Part shown: positions 52,183-60,895 of the stretch, one piece after another
Position numbering within the stretch: position 1 is the stretch's first letter
Layout of the letters: each line of letters starts with the position of its first letter
DNA from: Oscillospiraceae bacterium
GTDB taxonomy: Bacteria; Bacillota; Clostridia; Oscillospirales; Oscillospiraceae
Direction: 5' to 3'
NCBI GenBank assembly: GCA_022846095.1
Contig: AP025583.1
Span: forward strand, 620,001-684,000
Length of the DNA stretch: 64,000 nt
Translations under genes and position numbers: made by a program
Notes under the pieces: generated by a model
Databases searched by the model: none
The model's input: the letters and a program-made list of their open reading frames with translations, nothing else
What the model was told of the DNA's origin: nothing

Positions 52183-52890
52183 ATGAGCAAGCGCATTTTA
52201 ATCGTGGAGGACGAGAAGAACATCGTCGACATCCTCAGCTTCAACCTGGGCCGGGAGGGGTACGAGACCCTGGAGGCCTACGACGGGGAGGCGGGGCTCC
52301 AGCTGGCCCTGGAGCAGAACCCGGACCTCATCCTGCTTGATCTGATGCTGCCCAGAATGAGCGGCTTCGACGTGTGCCGCGCCGTGCGCGCCAAGGGGCA
52401 GAACACCCCGGTCATCATGCTCACCGCCCGGGAGGAGGAGACCGACAAGGTCCTGGGCCTGGAGCTGGGGGCGGACGACTACATCACCAAGCCCTTCTCC
52501 ATGCGGGAGCTGCTGGCCAGGGTCAAGGCCAACATCCGCCGCAGCGACATGGCCCCCAGCGCCCCGCCCGCCCCGGCGGCGGGGGCTCACGTCATCGAAC
52601 AGGGGCGGATCTCCATCGACACCGAGCTGCTGGTGGCCTACAAGGACGGGCGCACCCTGGATCTCACCCAGCGGGAGTACGAGCTGCTGAAGTTCCTGGC
52701 GGCCCAGCCGGGGAAGGTATTCTCCCGCGAGGCCCTGATGGAGCACGTGTGGAACTACGAGGGGTACGTGGGCGACGTGCGCGCCGTGGACGTGGCCGTG
52801 CGGCGCCTGCGCGAAAAAGTGGAGGACGACCCGGCGAGTCCGGCGTTTATCGTGACCCGACGGGGATTGGGGTACCTGTTCAACGCGTAG
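52183..52890 (+). CDS. walR: OmpR-family response regulator, WalR-like
   Basis: 235 residues. The receiver has Asp53 (LILLDLMLP), MLTAREEE and Lys in TKPFSMREL; the winged-helix domain covers about 135-233 (LTQREYELLKFLAAQPGKVFSREALMEHVWNYEGYVGDVRAVDVAVRRLREKVEDD). The operon with a HAMP-PAS kinase and YycH/YycI-like proteins identifies the WalRK (YycFG) system, which controls cell wall hydrolases. The ATG at 52183 follows ACGGAGGAATTTTGG. The last 81 bp region is duplicated 268 bp downstream. Confidence 0.87.
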   Translation: MSKRILIVEDEKNIVDILSFNLGREGYETLEAYDGEAGLQLALEQNPDLILLDLMLPRMSGFDVCRAVRAKGQNTPVIMLTAREEETDKVLGLELGADDYITKPFSMRELLARVKANIRRSDMAPSAPPAPAAGAHVIEQGRISIDTELLVAYKDGRTLDLTQREYELLKFLAAQPGKVFSREALMEHVWNYEGYVGDVRAVDVAVRRLREKVEDDPASPAFIVTRRGLGYLFNA

Positions 52891-52902
52891 GGGACGGCGG
52901 GC
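52822..52902 (+). repeat. Direct repeat copy 1 (walR 3' end)
   Basis: 81 bp covering the last codons of walR and 12 bp beyond. Matches 53090-53170 with two differences. Confidence 0.9.
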
Positions 52903-52962
52903 AGGAGCCGGGACGGCCTCCACTGGGACCCGGCACAGCCGGGCGCGCCGGATGGCGCGGAG

Positions 52963-52987
52963 TCAAGATGTCCGGGGGACATCTTGA
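52963..52987. repeat. Small palindrome, 11-bp arms with 3-nt loop
   Basis: TCAAGATGTCC and exact complement around GGG, the same design as 6708-6732. Confidence 0.6.
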
Positions 52988-53089
52988 TGCTTTCAGGCGC
53001 AGCCACCTATAATAAACTGACGGAATTCAGTTCCGGCGGGCGATAAATGAAATAAAAGGGGTCCCCGCGCGGCTTGCCGCGTGGGGAAT

Positions 53090-53170
53090 GAGGACGACCC
53101 GGCGAGTCCGGCGTTTATCGTGACCCGGCGGGGATTGGGGTACCTGTTCAACGCATAGGGGACGGCGGGC
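53090..53170 (+). repeat. Direct repeat copy 2 (walR 3'-end fragment)
   Basis: 81 bp copy of 52822-52902 with two substitutions, including the stop codon context (CGCATAG instead of CGCGTAG). It encodes no separate protein. Confidence 0.9.
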
Positions 53171-53194
53171 CGATGTGGGCATCGGCCCCTACGG
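53167..53194 (+). repeat. Dispersed palindromic repeat (GGGCCGAT...ATCGGCCC)
   Basis: Identical over 28 bases to 40847-40874. It begins exactly at the end of the duplicated walR fragment. Confidence 0.8.
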
Positions 53195-53265
53195 TGCGCA
53201 GGAAGGGGCGGACTGCCATGGGGCTGCGGCCCCGGACGGCCCGAGGGAAAGAGAGGTGAGGGAAG

Positions 53266-55068
53266 ATGCTCAGAAGCCTGCATATGAAGCTGGTGCTCAT
53301 TATGACGCTGCTGATCGTGTCGCTGATGACGGTGGTGGGCGCCTTCCTCATCAACTCGGTCTCCAGCTTCTACATGAAGGAGTTCCACGACAGCATGTAT
53401 GAGGCCTTCAGCCGGGACAGCGCCAACAGCGATTTGTGGCGGGATCTGACCACGGCCTCCGAGGAGGAGACCACCGACGCCGAGCGGGTGAAGGCCCTGC
53501 GGGACGTGCTGGTGTCCTACAACGGCAAGCTGGGCGTGGACGGGCGCAACCGCAAGTTCTATATTCTCAGCGAGTACGGCAAGTACCTGGCCGGCTCCGA
53601 CAACGACGCAGGCGGGGCCAACCTGACCACCACCCACAACCTGGCCAGCGCCATCAACGGCAACGCGGCCAGCGAGATCGACGTGTCCGCCAACTACATG
53701 GACGCGGCCTTCCCCATCACCAGGGGGGGCAGCAGCTACATCATCTACATTTTGGACAACCGCCAGACCGCCCAGAACCTGAGCACGGAGCTAATCCGGC
53801 TGGTGGTGCAGTCCCTGGGGTTCGGGCTGGTCATCTCCATCCTGCTCTCCTTCCTGCTGGCTAAAACCATGATTACCCCCATCGAGAAGCTGACCGACGG
53901 GGCCGAACGGGTGGCCGAGGGGGACTTTTCCCACAAGATCGCCGTGGCCTCCCGGGACGAGATCGGCGTGCTGACGGGCACCTTCAACGCCATGGCCCGC
54001 CAGCTCCAGGAGACGCTGCAGGAGGTGGAGAACGAGCGCAACAAGCTGGGCACCCTCTTCCTGCACATGACCGACGGCGTGGTGGCCTTCAGCCGGGACG
54101 GGGCGGTGATCCAGTCCAACCCCGCCGCCGAGGAGATGCTGGGCCGCAGCATCCCCGTGGGCGGGGCGGAGACCTACGACAGCCTTTTCGGGGACATCGC
54201 GCCCCTGGGCGAGGTGCTCTCGGTGGAGCAGCCCGGCTACGTGGGCGGGGCCCGGGAGCTGGACGGCAGAAGCATGGAGCTGCTGCTGGCCCCCTTCTCC
54301 GGGGAGGGCCAGGGCGGCGCCATGGTGGTCATCCACGACGTGACCGAGCAGCACAGGACCGAGGCGCTGCGGCGGGAGTTCGTGGCCAACGTGTCCCACG
54401 AGCTGCGCACACCCCTGACCAATATCCGCAGCTACGCCGAGACCCTGGTGGACTCCGCGGGGGATCTGCCCCCCCAGACCGAGAAGAACTTTTTGGGGGT
54501 CATCCTGGGCGAGTCCGACCGTATGACCCATATCGTACAGGATCTGCTTACCCTCTCCCGCTTCGATTCCGGGTTCAGCGAGCTGAATTTGACCCGCTTC
54601 TCCTTCGAGGGGGCGGTGCGGGACGTGTACAACGCGGTGCTGATGGAGGCCCAGCGGCACGGCCACGCCCTGCGTATGCAGGCCGAGGCCGGCCTGCCCG
54701 ATATTCTGGCCGACCGGGAGCGGATTGTCCAGGTGATGATGAACGTGGTGTCCAACGCCATCAAGTACACCCCGGACGGGGGGAGCATCCGCATCACCGC
54801 CGGGCGGGCGGGGGAGAAGGTGTGGATGGAGGTGGCGGACAACGGCATCGGCATCCCCGAGGAGGACCGTCCCCGCATTTTCGAGCGCTTTTACCGGGTG
54901 GACAAGGCCCGCTCCCGGGAGTCCGGGGGCACGGGGCTGGGACTGTCCATCGCCAAGGAGATCATCGAGCGCCACCGGGGCGCTATCGGGCTGGTGGACC
55001 GGGAGGGGCCCGGACTGACGGTGCGCATCGAGCTGCTGGCGGAGGGGCCGGGCCATGGCGCGGCGTAA
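53266..55068 (+). CDS. walK: Sensor histidine kinase, WalK-like (HAMP-PAS-HisKA-HATPase)
   Basis: 600 residues: TM1 about 8-30, extracellular domain to about 180, TM2 about 183-205, HAMP (KTMITPIEKLTDGAERVAEGDFSHKI), PAS (LHMTDGVVAFSRDGAVIQSNPAAEEMLG), HisKA with phospho-His in REFVANVSHELRTPLTNIRSY, then HATPase (NVVSNAIKYTPDGG, VADNGIGIPEEDRPRIFERFYRVDKARS, GGTGLGLSIAKEII). Domain order is that of WalK/PhoR kinases. It overlaps the next gene by 14 bp. It senses cell-wall state in related species. Confidence 0.88.
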   Translation: MLRSLHMKLVLIMTLLIVSLMTVVGAFLINSVSSFYMKEFHDSMYEAFSRDSANSDLWRDLTTASEEETTDAERVKALRDVLVSYNGKLGVDGRNRKFYILSEYGKYLAGSDNDAGGANLTTTHNLASAINGNAASEIDVSANYMDAAFPITRGGSSYIIYILDNRQTAQNLSTELIRLVVQSLGFGLVISILLSFLLAKTMITPIEKLTDGAERVAEGDFSHKIAVASRDEIGVLTGTFNAMARQLQETLQEVENERNKLGTLFLHMTDGVVAFSRDGAVIQSNPAAEEMLGRSIPVGGAETYDSLFGDIAPLGEVLSVEQPGYVGGARELDGRSMELLLAPFSGEGQGGAMVVIHDVTEQHRTEALRREFVANVSHELRTPLTNIRSYAETLVDSAGDLPPQTEKNFLGVILGESDRMTHIVQDLLTLSRFDSGFSELNLTRFSFEGAVRDVYNAVLMEAQRHGHALRMQAEAGLPDILADRERIVQVMMNVVSNAIKYTPDGGSIRITAGRAGEKVWMEVADNGIGIPEEDRPRIFERFYRVDKARSRESGGTGLGLSIAKEIIERHRGAIGLVDREGPGLTVRIELLAEGPGHGAA

Positions 55069-56443
55069 GCGCGTCCCCGCCGGGGAGGTGGCCAGGCCCA
55101 CCGGCCGCCGCCGGGTGGTGGAGCTGGTGAAGGATCTGCTGATTTTGGCCCTGATCTGCTCGGCGGTCTACCTGGCGTTCCAGAGCCAGGCCTACGGCGG
55201 GCTGGCCCCGGAGGGCGGGCTGCTGGGGCTGCTGGGCGGAAGCGGCGGGGCCCAGAACAGCGGCACGGCCGCTGTGGTGGGCCTGGACGGGGCCCGGCCG
55301 GTGCGCATCGCGGTGTACAACGGCACCGGCGGCGGGGCCGAGGCGGTGGCGGTGCGCTACGGCGTGCAGTACGACACCCGGGAGGCCGACCAGATCTACG
55401 ACGCGCTGGGCGGCTTTTTAAACGAGGCCCTGGCGGGCGCGGGAAACCGGCGGCTGGTGACCGAGGCCGACTGGCGCAGGGCATTACAGTCCCCGGGCGT
55501 GTACTTCGACCTGCTGGGCAGCGCTCCGCTGGAGGCCCTCTACGACTGGACGGCGGCGGGGAAGAGCAACGCCGCCCTGGCGGGCTCGGCCCGGCACCTG
55601 GCGCTCTCCTGCACCGGGGGGAGCACGGCGGAGCTATACTATATCAATGAGGAAGACGGCTCGTATTATGCCTACGAGACCGCTTTGGACTGCCGGGGGC
55701 GGTTCGCCGACGCCCTGGCGGCCTGGGCGCCCAGCTCCAACGGCACGGAGTTCGCTTTCGAGCAGGAGGCCTACGCCGGGCTGGGGCCCTACACCATGCT
55801 CCAGAGCGAACGGGTGCTGGAGAGCAATCTCTACCGCGCCTCCAGCCCGGTGAACCCCGCCGATTCGGACAGCCTGGACGCTCTCAAGGGGGCGCTGGGC
55901 TTCCCCAACGAGTACGTCAGCGGCGAGGAGATCGTCCTCTGGGAGGGGGGCAGCGAGCGGGTGCGGGTGGACGCCCAGGGCGTGGTGAGCTACCACATGG
56001 CCGACGGCGGGGAGAGCCCCCGCTACCCCGTGGCCTCCGCCGGAGAGGCACCCACCCGGGGCGAGATGCTGGAGGCGGTGAGCGCGCTGGTGTCCCGCAC
56101 CGTGGCTGCCCAGGCCGGGGCCGCCCGGGTGTACCTGATGGATTTGACCCGGCAGGGCGACGGGAGCTGGGAGGCCCGCTTCGGCTACAGCCTGGACGGC
56201 TCCGCCGTGCTGCTGCCCGGGGGGGCCTGCGCGGCCCATTTCGTCATCCGGGGGGACCGGATTACCGATTACACCCTCACCTTCCGCAGCTACGAGCCCA
56301 CGGGGGAGGCCAGGAGCGTGCTGCGGGCCGAGCAGGCCGCCGCGGCCCTGGGCGCGCTGCACCAGAAGGGGAAGAGCCTGGAGCTGTGCTACGACGACAG
56401 CGCCGGGGGGGACACGGTGGAGGCCCGCTGGGCGGCGCGGTAG
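55055..56443 (+). CDS. YycH-like WalK accessory membrane protein
   Basis: 462 residues: basic N-terminus, one membrane helix (DLLILALICSAVYLAFQSQA, about 28-47), then a large extracytoplasmic domain. Sequence similarity to Bacillus YycH is not obvious by eye, but size, single-pass topology and position directly after walK and before a YycI-like gene match that protein, which modulates WalK. Translation is coupled to walK by the 14-bp overlap. Confidence 0.65.
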   Translation: MARRKRVPAGEVARPTGRRRVVELVKDLLILALICSAVYLAFQSQAYGGLAPEGGLLGLLGGSGGAQNSGTAAVVGLDGARPVRIAVYNGTGGGAEAVAVRYGVQYDTREADQIYDALGGFLNEALAGAGNRRLVTEADWRRALQSPGVYFDLLGSAPLEALYDWTAAGKSNAALAGSARHLALSCTGGSTAELYYINEEDGSYYAYETALDCRGRFADALAAWAPSSNGTEFAFEQEAYAGLGPYTMLQSERVLESNLYRASSPVNPADSDSLDALKGALGFPNEYVSGEEIVLWEGGSERVRVDAQGVVSYHMADGGESPRYPVASAGEAPTRGEMLEAVSALVSRTVAAQAGAARVYLMDLTRQGDGSWEARFGYSLDGSAVLLPGGACAAHFVIRGDRITDYTLTFRSYEPTGEARSVLRAEQAAAALGALHQKGKSLELCYDDSAGGDTVEARWAAR

Positions 56444-56476
56444 CATAATCGGGGATGGAAGGAGGCGGCGTCGGGG

Positions 56477-57328
56477 ATGCAGATGTCGAAAATCAAGGAC
56501 ATCGTCCTGCTGATCCTGATACTGGTGAACGCGGCGCTGCTGCTGATCACGGGAGATCAGGCCCGGCAGGCCGAGGCCTACCGCCAGTCGGCCCTGACCA
56601 GCGTGGTGGAGGCCCTGGAGAAAAACGGCACCCTTCTGGACCCCTCCATTCTGCCGGAGGGGGACCCCCTGCCCGCCCTGACGGTGGACCGGGATCCCCT
56701 GGACGCGGCGGAGGCGGAGGCCGAGGCCGGGCGGGTGGAGGCCCTGCTGGGGCCCTGCACCCGGGAGGACGGGGCGGTGGTGCGCTACCGCAGCGACCGG
56801 GGGCAGGCCGAGCTGGACAGCGGCGGGAGCTTCGCCGTGGCGCTGGGGCCGGGGCAGATGCCCCTGGAGGGCGCCGACCCGGTGGAGCACGGGGCCGGGT
56901 GCCTGGCCCTGCTGGGCTTCGACGGGGAGCTGGTGTCCCGCGTGCACGCCGCCGCCAGCGACGACGGGCCGGAGACGCTGACCCTCACCTACCGGCAGCG
57001 GTGGGAGGGGGTTCCGGTCTTCTCCAGCCAGGCGGTGCTGAGCTACGAGGACGGGGTGCTGCGAACCATAACCGGACGGATGGTGGCGGGGACCGGGACC
57101 CAGGTCTCCACGGGCACCGCCATCACCATGCCCACGGTGCTCTCCCGGTTCCTAGAGGGGCTTAAGGACAGCGGCAACGTGTGCAGCGAGATCACGGCGG
57201 TGACCGCCGGGTACGAGGCCGCGGGCACCCGGCCCGTGCGCCTGACCCCCGTGTGGGAGATTGTGGCCGACAGGCAGACCCGCTACCACATCGACGCGGT
57301 GGAGGGCACGTTCAGCAGAGTGGATTAA
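56477..57328 (+). CDS. YycI-like WalK accessory membrane protein
   Basis: 283 residues. N-terminal anchor KDIVLLILILVNAALLLIT (about 7-25), then an extracytoplasmic beta-rich domain. The second half (LTYRQRWEGVPVFSSQAVLSYEDGVLRTITGRMV and PVWEIVADRQTRYHIDAVEGTFSRVD) matches the YycI/PepSY-like fold of WalK regulators. GGAGGCGGCGTCGGGG precedes the start. It is the last gene of the operon, before a terminator. Confidence 0.78.
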   Translation: MQMSKIKDIVLLILILVNAALLLITGDQARQAEAYRQSALTSVVEALEKNGTLLDPSILPEGDPLPALTVDRDPLDAAEAEAEAGRVEALLGPCTREDGAVVRYRSDRGQAELDSGGSFAVALGPGQMPLEGADPVEHGAGCLALLGFDGELVSRVHAAASDDGPETLTLTYRQRWEGVPVFSSQAVLSYEDGVLRTITGRMVAGTGTQVSTGTAITMPTVLSRFLEGLKDSGNVCSEITAVTAGYEAAGTRPVRLTPVWEIVADRQTRYHIDAVEGTFSRVD

Positions 57329-57347
57329 AATTTTTGACTACCGCGGG

Positions 57348-57388
57348 AATGGCCGCTGTAAACAATGAGTTTACAGCGGCCATTTTCA
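57348..57388 (+). terminator. walRK operon terminator
   Basis: Perfect 16-bp stem AATGGCCGCTGTAAAC, loop AATGA, then TTTC. Confidence 0.8.
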
Positions 57389-57451
57389 TGCTCGCGAAGA
57401 AGTATTTGCCGTCGAGAAATTATCGCATGTGTGGGAAGAGAAAGCTAATTT

Positions 57452-57522
57452 GTGAAATTTTTCACCAAATAAAAATAGTTTCATTATTGTGAAAAAATGA
57501 AGTGTAATCGCGGTTATATAAT
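57452..57522 (+). promoter_or_regulatory. Operator-like palindromes and -10 of the GRE cluster
   Basis: GTGAAATTTTTCAC (57452-57465) and TTTCATTATTGTGAAA (57479-57494) are two inverted repeats with the same half-site (GTGAAA/TTTCAC), 27 bp apart. TATAAT lies at 57517-57522 without a good -35, which suggests activator or repressor control, plausibly by the XRE-cupin regulator at the cluster's end. Confidence 0.5.
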
Positions 57523-57642
57523 GTAGAGACAGGTTGCGAAATTTGCGCAAAACATATAAAGTTAAAGCGGAAAAACAACAATGCTTTGGAGATTCTGTGT
57601 AAAAAGTAGAACAGAAAAATGAAAGACGAAAAGAGGGAAAAT

Positions 57643-58464
57643 ATGTTTGTGAAAAAAGTGGTCCATGCGACGAAGGCGGAAGAGTTGTTCAGTGTCCGGG
57701 AAAAAGTGGTGCTGATCAGCGGAGTGGGGGGACTGGGCAGTTGCCTGGCCCGGGGATTTTTGGATAACGGGGCATACGTAGTTATGGCGGACAATGCCCC
57801 CGACCGCGCAGCTGCCCTTAAGGAGGGGTTTGCCAAAGAGGGGCTAAGCCGATGCGACGCCTATCAAATGGATCAGACCAGCAAAGCTCAGATACAGGCT
57901 GTGGTGGACGACATTGTTACAAAGCATGGCCGCGTGGACGTGCTGTTTAATACCGCGGCCCTGTGCTGGAACGAGGATACGGAGGAGTTTAAGGAAGACG
58001 GCATCCGCACCATGATAGACGTGAATTTAACCAGCGCTATCCTGCTGACTCAGGTGGTGGGCAAGGCAATGATTGCGCGCAAAGAAGGTAAAATTATTGA
58101 AATCGGCTCCATCGGCGGCCTGGAATGCCACTCGTTTCGCTCCATGCCCTACGAAGCTACGAAGGCTGCCGTTCACCAATTGACCAAATCCTTCGCCACC
58201 GCGTGGGCGCAGTACAACATCAACGTCAACTGTATCGCCCCCACCTGGATTAATACACCTCTGGTCGACTTTGCGGCTGGAGCGGTGCGCAAGGCGGTTA
58301 TCGACCAGCATTTCTTCGGACGTATGGCTGAAGTGGAGGATTTTCTTGGGGCGGCCATTTTCCTGGCTTCAGATGCGTCCAACTACATCAGCGGCCACGT
58401 CCTGGCGGTGGACGGCGCCTGGTCGGTATCCAAGCCGTGGAAGGTGGAAGGGGTAACGCCCTGA
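57643..58464 (+). CDS. Short-chain dehydrogenase/reductase (SDR)
   Basis: 273 residues. NAD(P)-binding VLISGVGGLGSCLARGFL (Gly-rich motif), Asp after the second strand (VVMADNAPDR, favouring NAD), NTAALCW in place of NNAG, catalytic Ser in IEIGSIGG and Tyr-x3-Lys in PYEATKAAVHQ, and the C-terminal YISGHVLAVDGAW. ATG at 57643 follows AAGAGGGAAAAT; an ATG at 57619 lacks a ribosome binding site. It is first in the glycyl radical enzyme cluster, so it may oxidise the substrate or reduce the product of that enzyme, typically an alcohol/carbonyl pair. Confidence 0.87.
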   Translation: MFVKKVVHATKAEELFSVREKVVLISGVGGLGSCLARGFLDNGAYVVMADNAPDRAAALKEGFAKEGLSRCDAYQMDQTSKAQIQAVVDDIVTKHGRVDVLFNTAALCWNEDTEEFKEDGIRTMIDVNLTSAILLTQVVGKAMIARKEGKIIEIGSIGGLECHSFRSMPYEATKAAVHQLTKSFATAWAQYNINVNCIAPTWINTPLVDFAAGAVRKAVIDQHFFGRMAEVEDFLGAAIFLASDASNYISGHVLAVDGAWSVSKPWKVEGVTP

Positions 58465-58514
58465 GCCTGTCTGTACGATTGGAAGCAGTATAAGGTCAGA
58501 ATGGAGGGATTCAC

Positions 58515-60881
58515 ATGACTGAGCGGATAGCGATGCTGAAAAAGCGCCATCTGGACAGCCCGCCCTGCACGAGCGCGGAGCGGTTGCGCCTGGTGACCGA
58601 GGCTTGTCAGAAATTCACCTGCGAGCCGCCCGTCCTAATCCGGGCGAGGGTTTTCGACTACATCCTGCGCAATATGACAGTGCGCATCGGCCGCGGGGAG
58701 CTTCTGGTGGGAACCCACACGGACAGGGACCGCTGCGCCCCTATGTATCCGGAGTACTCCGCCTCCACCTGGATGGCCGACCAGATCGACCTGTTCCCCG
58801 TGCGCGAAACGGATCCGCTCCAGGTGGCGCCGGAAGAGCGGGGCGAGATTCTGGAGAATCTCAGTTGGTGGGACGGAAAGAGCATGCAGGATCTCACCAA
58901 CGGGGCGCTACCCGAGGAGATTCGCCTGGAGGAGGAGTGCGCGCTGTACACGGTAGGCAGCCGCGACAGCGCCACCGGGCATATTACCGCCAACTATAAG
59001 CGGCTGCTTCAAGAGGGGCTGCAGGGCTATATTGACCGCTGTAAGGAAAAGATCGCCAAGACGGTGGGGGGCGGCAAGAAGGCGCAGGAGCAGATTAATT
59101 TTTGGCGCGCCTGTATCATCGCGGCCGAGGGTGTCATCGTATATGCCAAACGCTATTCGGCGCTGGCGGCAGAATTGGCGGCGGAAGAGAAAAATCCGAC
59201 CCGCAGGGCCGAACTGCTGCGCATCAGCCGGGTATGCGCCAATGTGCCCCGCAACCCGCCCCACGATTTTTATGAGGCGATTCAATTTGTCTGCTTTGTG
59301 CAAATCATGCTCTATAGTGAAACCCCTGCCCATGCTAACAGCCTGGCGCGCTTCGACCAGTATATGTACCCATATTACAGGCGGGATAAACAGGCCGAAG
59401 CTATTACCGACGAGGAGGCGTTGGAGCTGATCCAATGCCTGTATATCAAGGTGGCGGATATTATCAAGCTGCGGGACAGCTATTACTCCGCCGCCTTTGC
59501 CGGCTATGTGATGTGGCCTACCCTAATCGTGGGCGGTCAGGACGAGGAGGGGCACGACGCGTCCAATGAGCTGTCCTATCTCGCCTTGGAAGCATCCAAT
59601 CAAATCAAGCTTCACTCCCCGGCCATTGCGCTGCGAATCTGTGAGGAGACTCCGGACAGCCTGATTGATCAAGGTGTGCGTATGAACCAGGACGGTCAGG
59701 CCAACCCCGCTTTTTTCGGCGACAAGGTGACGGTGCCCATGATGATCGCCAAGGGGGCCACCCTGGAGGAGGCGCGGGACTGGGCCATTGTGGGCTGTAT
59801 TGAGCCGCACCCCGGCGGGGGAACTTCGGACGGAAGCCCCACCGCGGGTTACCTGAACGCATTGAAGTGCCTGGAACTGGTGCTGCATAACGGAGTAGAC
59901 CCGGTCACCGGTAAGGAGGTTGGCCTCAAAACCGGCGACCCCGCAGGGTTTACCAGCCTGGAACAGGTCATGGATGCCCTGAAAGCCCAGTGCATCCACT
60001 GCTATGACAATATTATGCGGGGTTACAACATCGTGGTGGGCTACCACATGACTTATCTGCCCACAACCTTCTGCTCCATGGTGATGGAGGACTGTATTGA
60101 CAAGGGAATGTGCATCCAGGAAGGGGGCGCCAGGCATTCCTATACCGGTATGTTTTTCTGCGGCACCGCCAGCGTGGCCGATTCCCTGGCGGCCATCGAC
60201 ACACTGGTGTTCAAAGAAAAGAAGATAACCATGGAACAGCTCGTATCCGCCCTGGACAGGAATTTCGAGGGGGAGGAGCCCTTGCGCCAGCTTTTGATCA
60301 ACGGCGCACCTAAATTTGGCAACGACAACGACTACGTGGACGGCCTGGCCCGGGAGATTTTTAATTATTGCGCCGACTATGTGCAGCGGTCGGAACACAA
60401 AGACGCGCGGGGCGGCCAGTATTGCCTGTCCAATCTGTCGGAGACCCTGCATGTCACACACGGGCACAACACCATAGCCTCTGCCGACGGGCGGCTGGCA
60501 TTCACGCCGCTGAGCGACAACGCCTCGCCCTCCATGGGGCGGGATACGGAGGGCCCGACGGCAGCAATGAACTCCGTGGCCAAAATGGATCAGGTTCACG
60601 GCTGGGACGGCACTCTTTACAACATCCGCTTTGACCCCAAGGCGGTCGCGGGAGACAAGGGGACCCGGATTCTGCGCAGCATGGTAAAGACCTTTGTGCG
60701 CAAAGGCGGGGAGCATGTACAGATTAACGTGGTGGATGATAAGACGCTACTGGACGCTCAAGCCCACCCGGAACAGTACCGGGATCTGGTGGTCCGCATC
60801 GCAGGGTACATGGCCTACTTTACCGAGTTGGACAAGGAGTGCCAGGACAACCTAATTTACCGGACCACGCACGTGGTCTAG
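58515..60881 (+). CDS. Glycyl radical enzyme, GCxEP dehydratase/lyase-like class, substrate unknown
   Basis: 788 residues, full-length glycyl radical enzyme. The radical site is Gly764 in VRIAGYMAYF; the thiyl Cys428 and catalytic Glu430 lie in VGCIEPHPGGG. That motif excludes pyruvate formate-lyase (which has two adjacent Cys) and points to the glycerol/diol dehydratase, choline-lyase, hydroxyproline dehydratase, C-S lyase or arylacetate decarboxylase groups. His156 (TGHITANY) and NSLARFDQYMYPYY (about 275-288) are typical barrel landmarks. The EPHPGGGTSDG loop does not match one of the characterised subgroups that I can recall. GGAGGGATTCAC precedes the start. It is activated by the product of the next gene. 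Confidence 0.93.
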   Translation: MTERIAMLKKRHLDSPPCTSAERLRLVTEACQKFTCEPPVLIRARVFDYILRNMTVRIGRGELLVGTHTDRDRCAPMYPEYSASTWMADQIDLFPVRETDPLQVAPEERGEILENLSWWDGKSMQDLTNGALPEEIRLEEECALYTVGSRDSATGHITANYKRLLQEGLQGYIDRCKEKIAKTVGGGKKAQEQINFWRACIIAAEGVIVYAKRYSALAAELAAEEKNPTRRAELLRISRVCANVPRNPPHDFYEAIQFVCFVQIMLYSETPAHANSLARFDQYMYPYYRRDKQAEAITDEEALELIQCLYIKVADIIKLRDSYYSAAFAGYVMWPTLIVGGQDEEGHDASNELSYLALEASNQIKLHSPAIALRICEETPDSLIDQGVRMNQDGQANPAFFGDKVTVPMMIAKGATLEEARDWAIVGCIEPHPGGGTSDGSPTAGYLNALKCLELVLHNGVDPVTGKEVGLKTGDPAGFTSLEQVMDALKAQCIHCYDNIMRGYNIVVGYHMTYLPTTFCSMVMEDCIDKGMCIQEGGARHSYTGMFFCGTASVADSLAAIDTLVFKEKKITMEQLVSALDRNFEGEEPLRQLLINGAPKFGNDNDYVDGLAREIFNYCADYVQRSEHKDARGGQYCLSNLSETLHVTHGHNTIASADGRLAFTPLSDNASPSMGRDTEGPTAAMNSVAKMDQVHGWDGTLYNIRFDPKAVAGDKGTRILRSMVKTFVRKGGEHVQINVVDDKTLLDAQAHPEQYRDLVVRIAGYMAYFTELDKECQDNLIYRTTHVV

Positions 60882-60895
60882 CGGGGGGCGGGGCT

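Larger units (their letters stand above)
52903..53265. other. Gene-free gap inside the walRK operon with nested repeats
   Basis: In operons of this type the kinase usually follows the regulator closely; here 375 bp separate them. The gap holds a palindrome (52963-52987), a second copy of the walR 3' end (53090-53170), a GGGCCGAT repeat (53167-53194) and a GTCCCCGCGCGG/CCGCGTGGGGA dyad near 53061-53087. No protein is apparent. AGAGGTGAGGGAAG at its end is the walK ribosome binding site. Confidence 0.7.

Noticed and set aside
53090-53170. Second response-regulator fragment as a separate gene
   Set aside because: Only 81 bp of the 3' end is repeated, with no start or upstream coding part; treated as a duplication.
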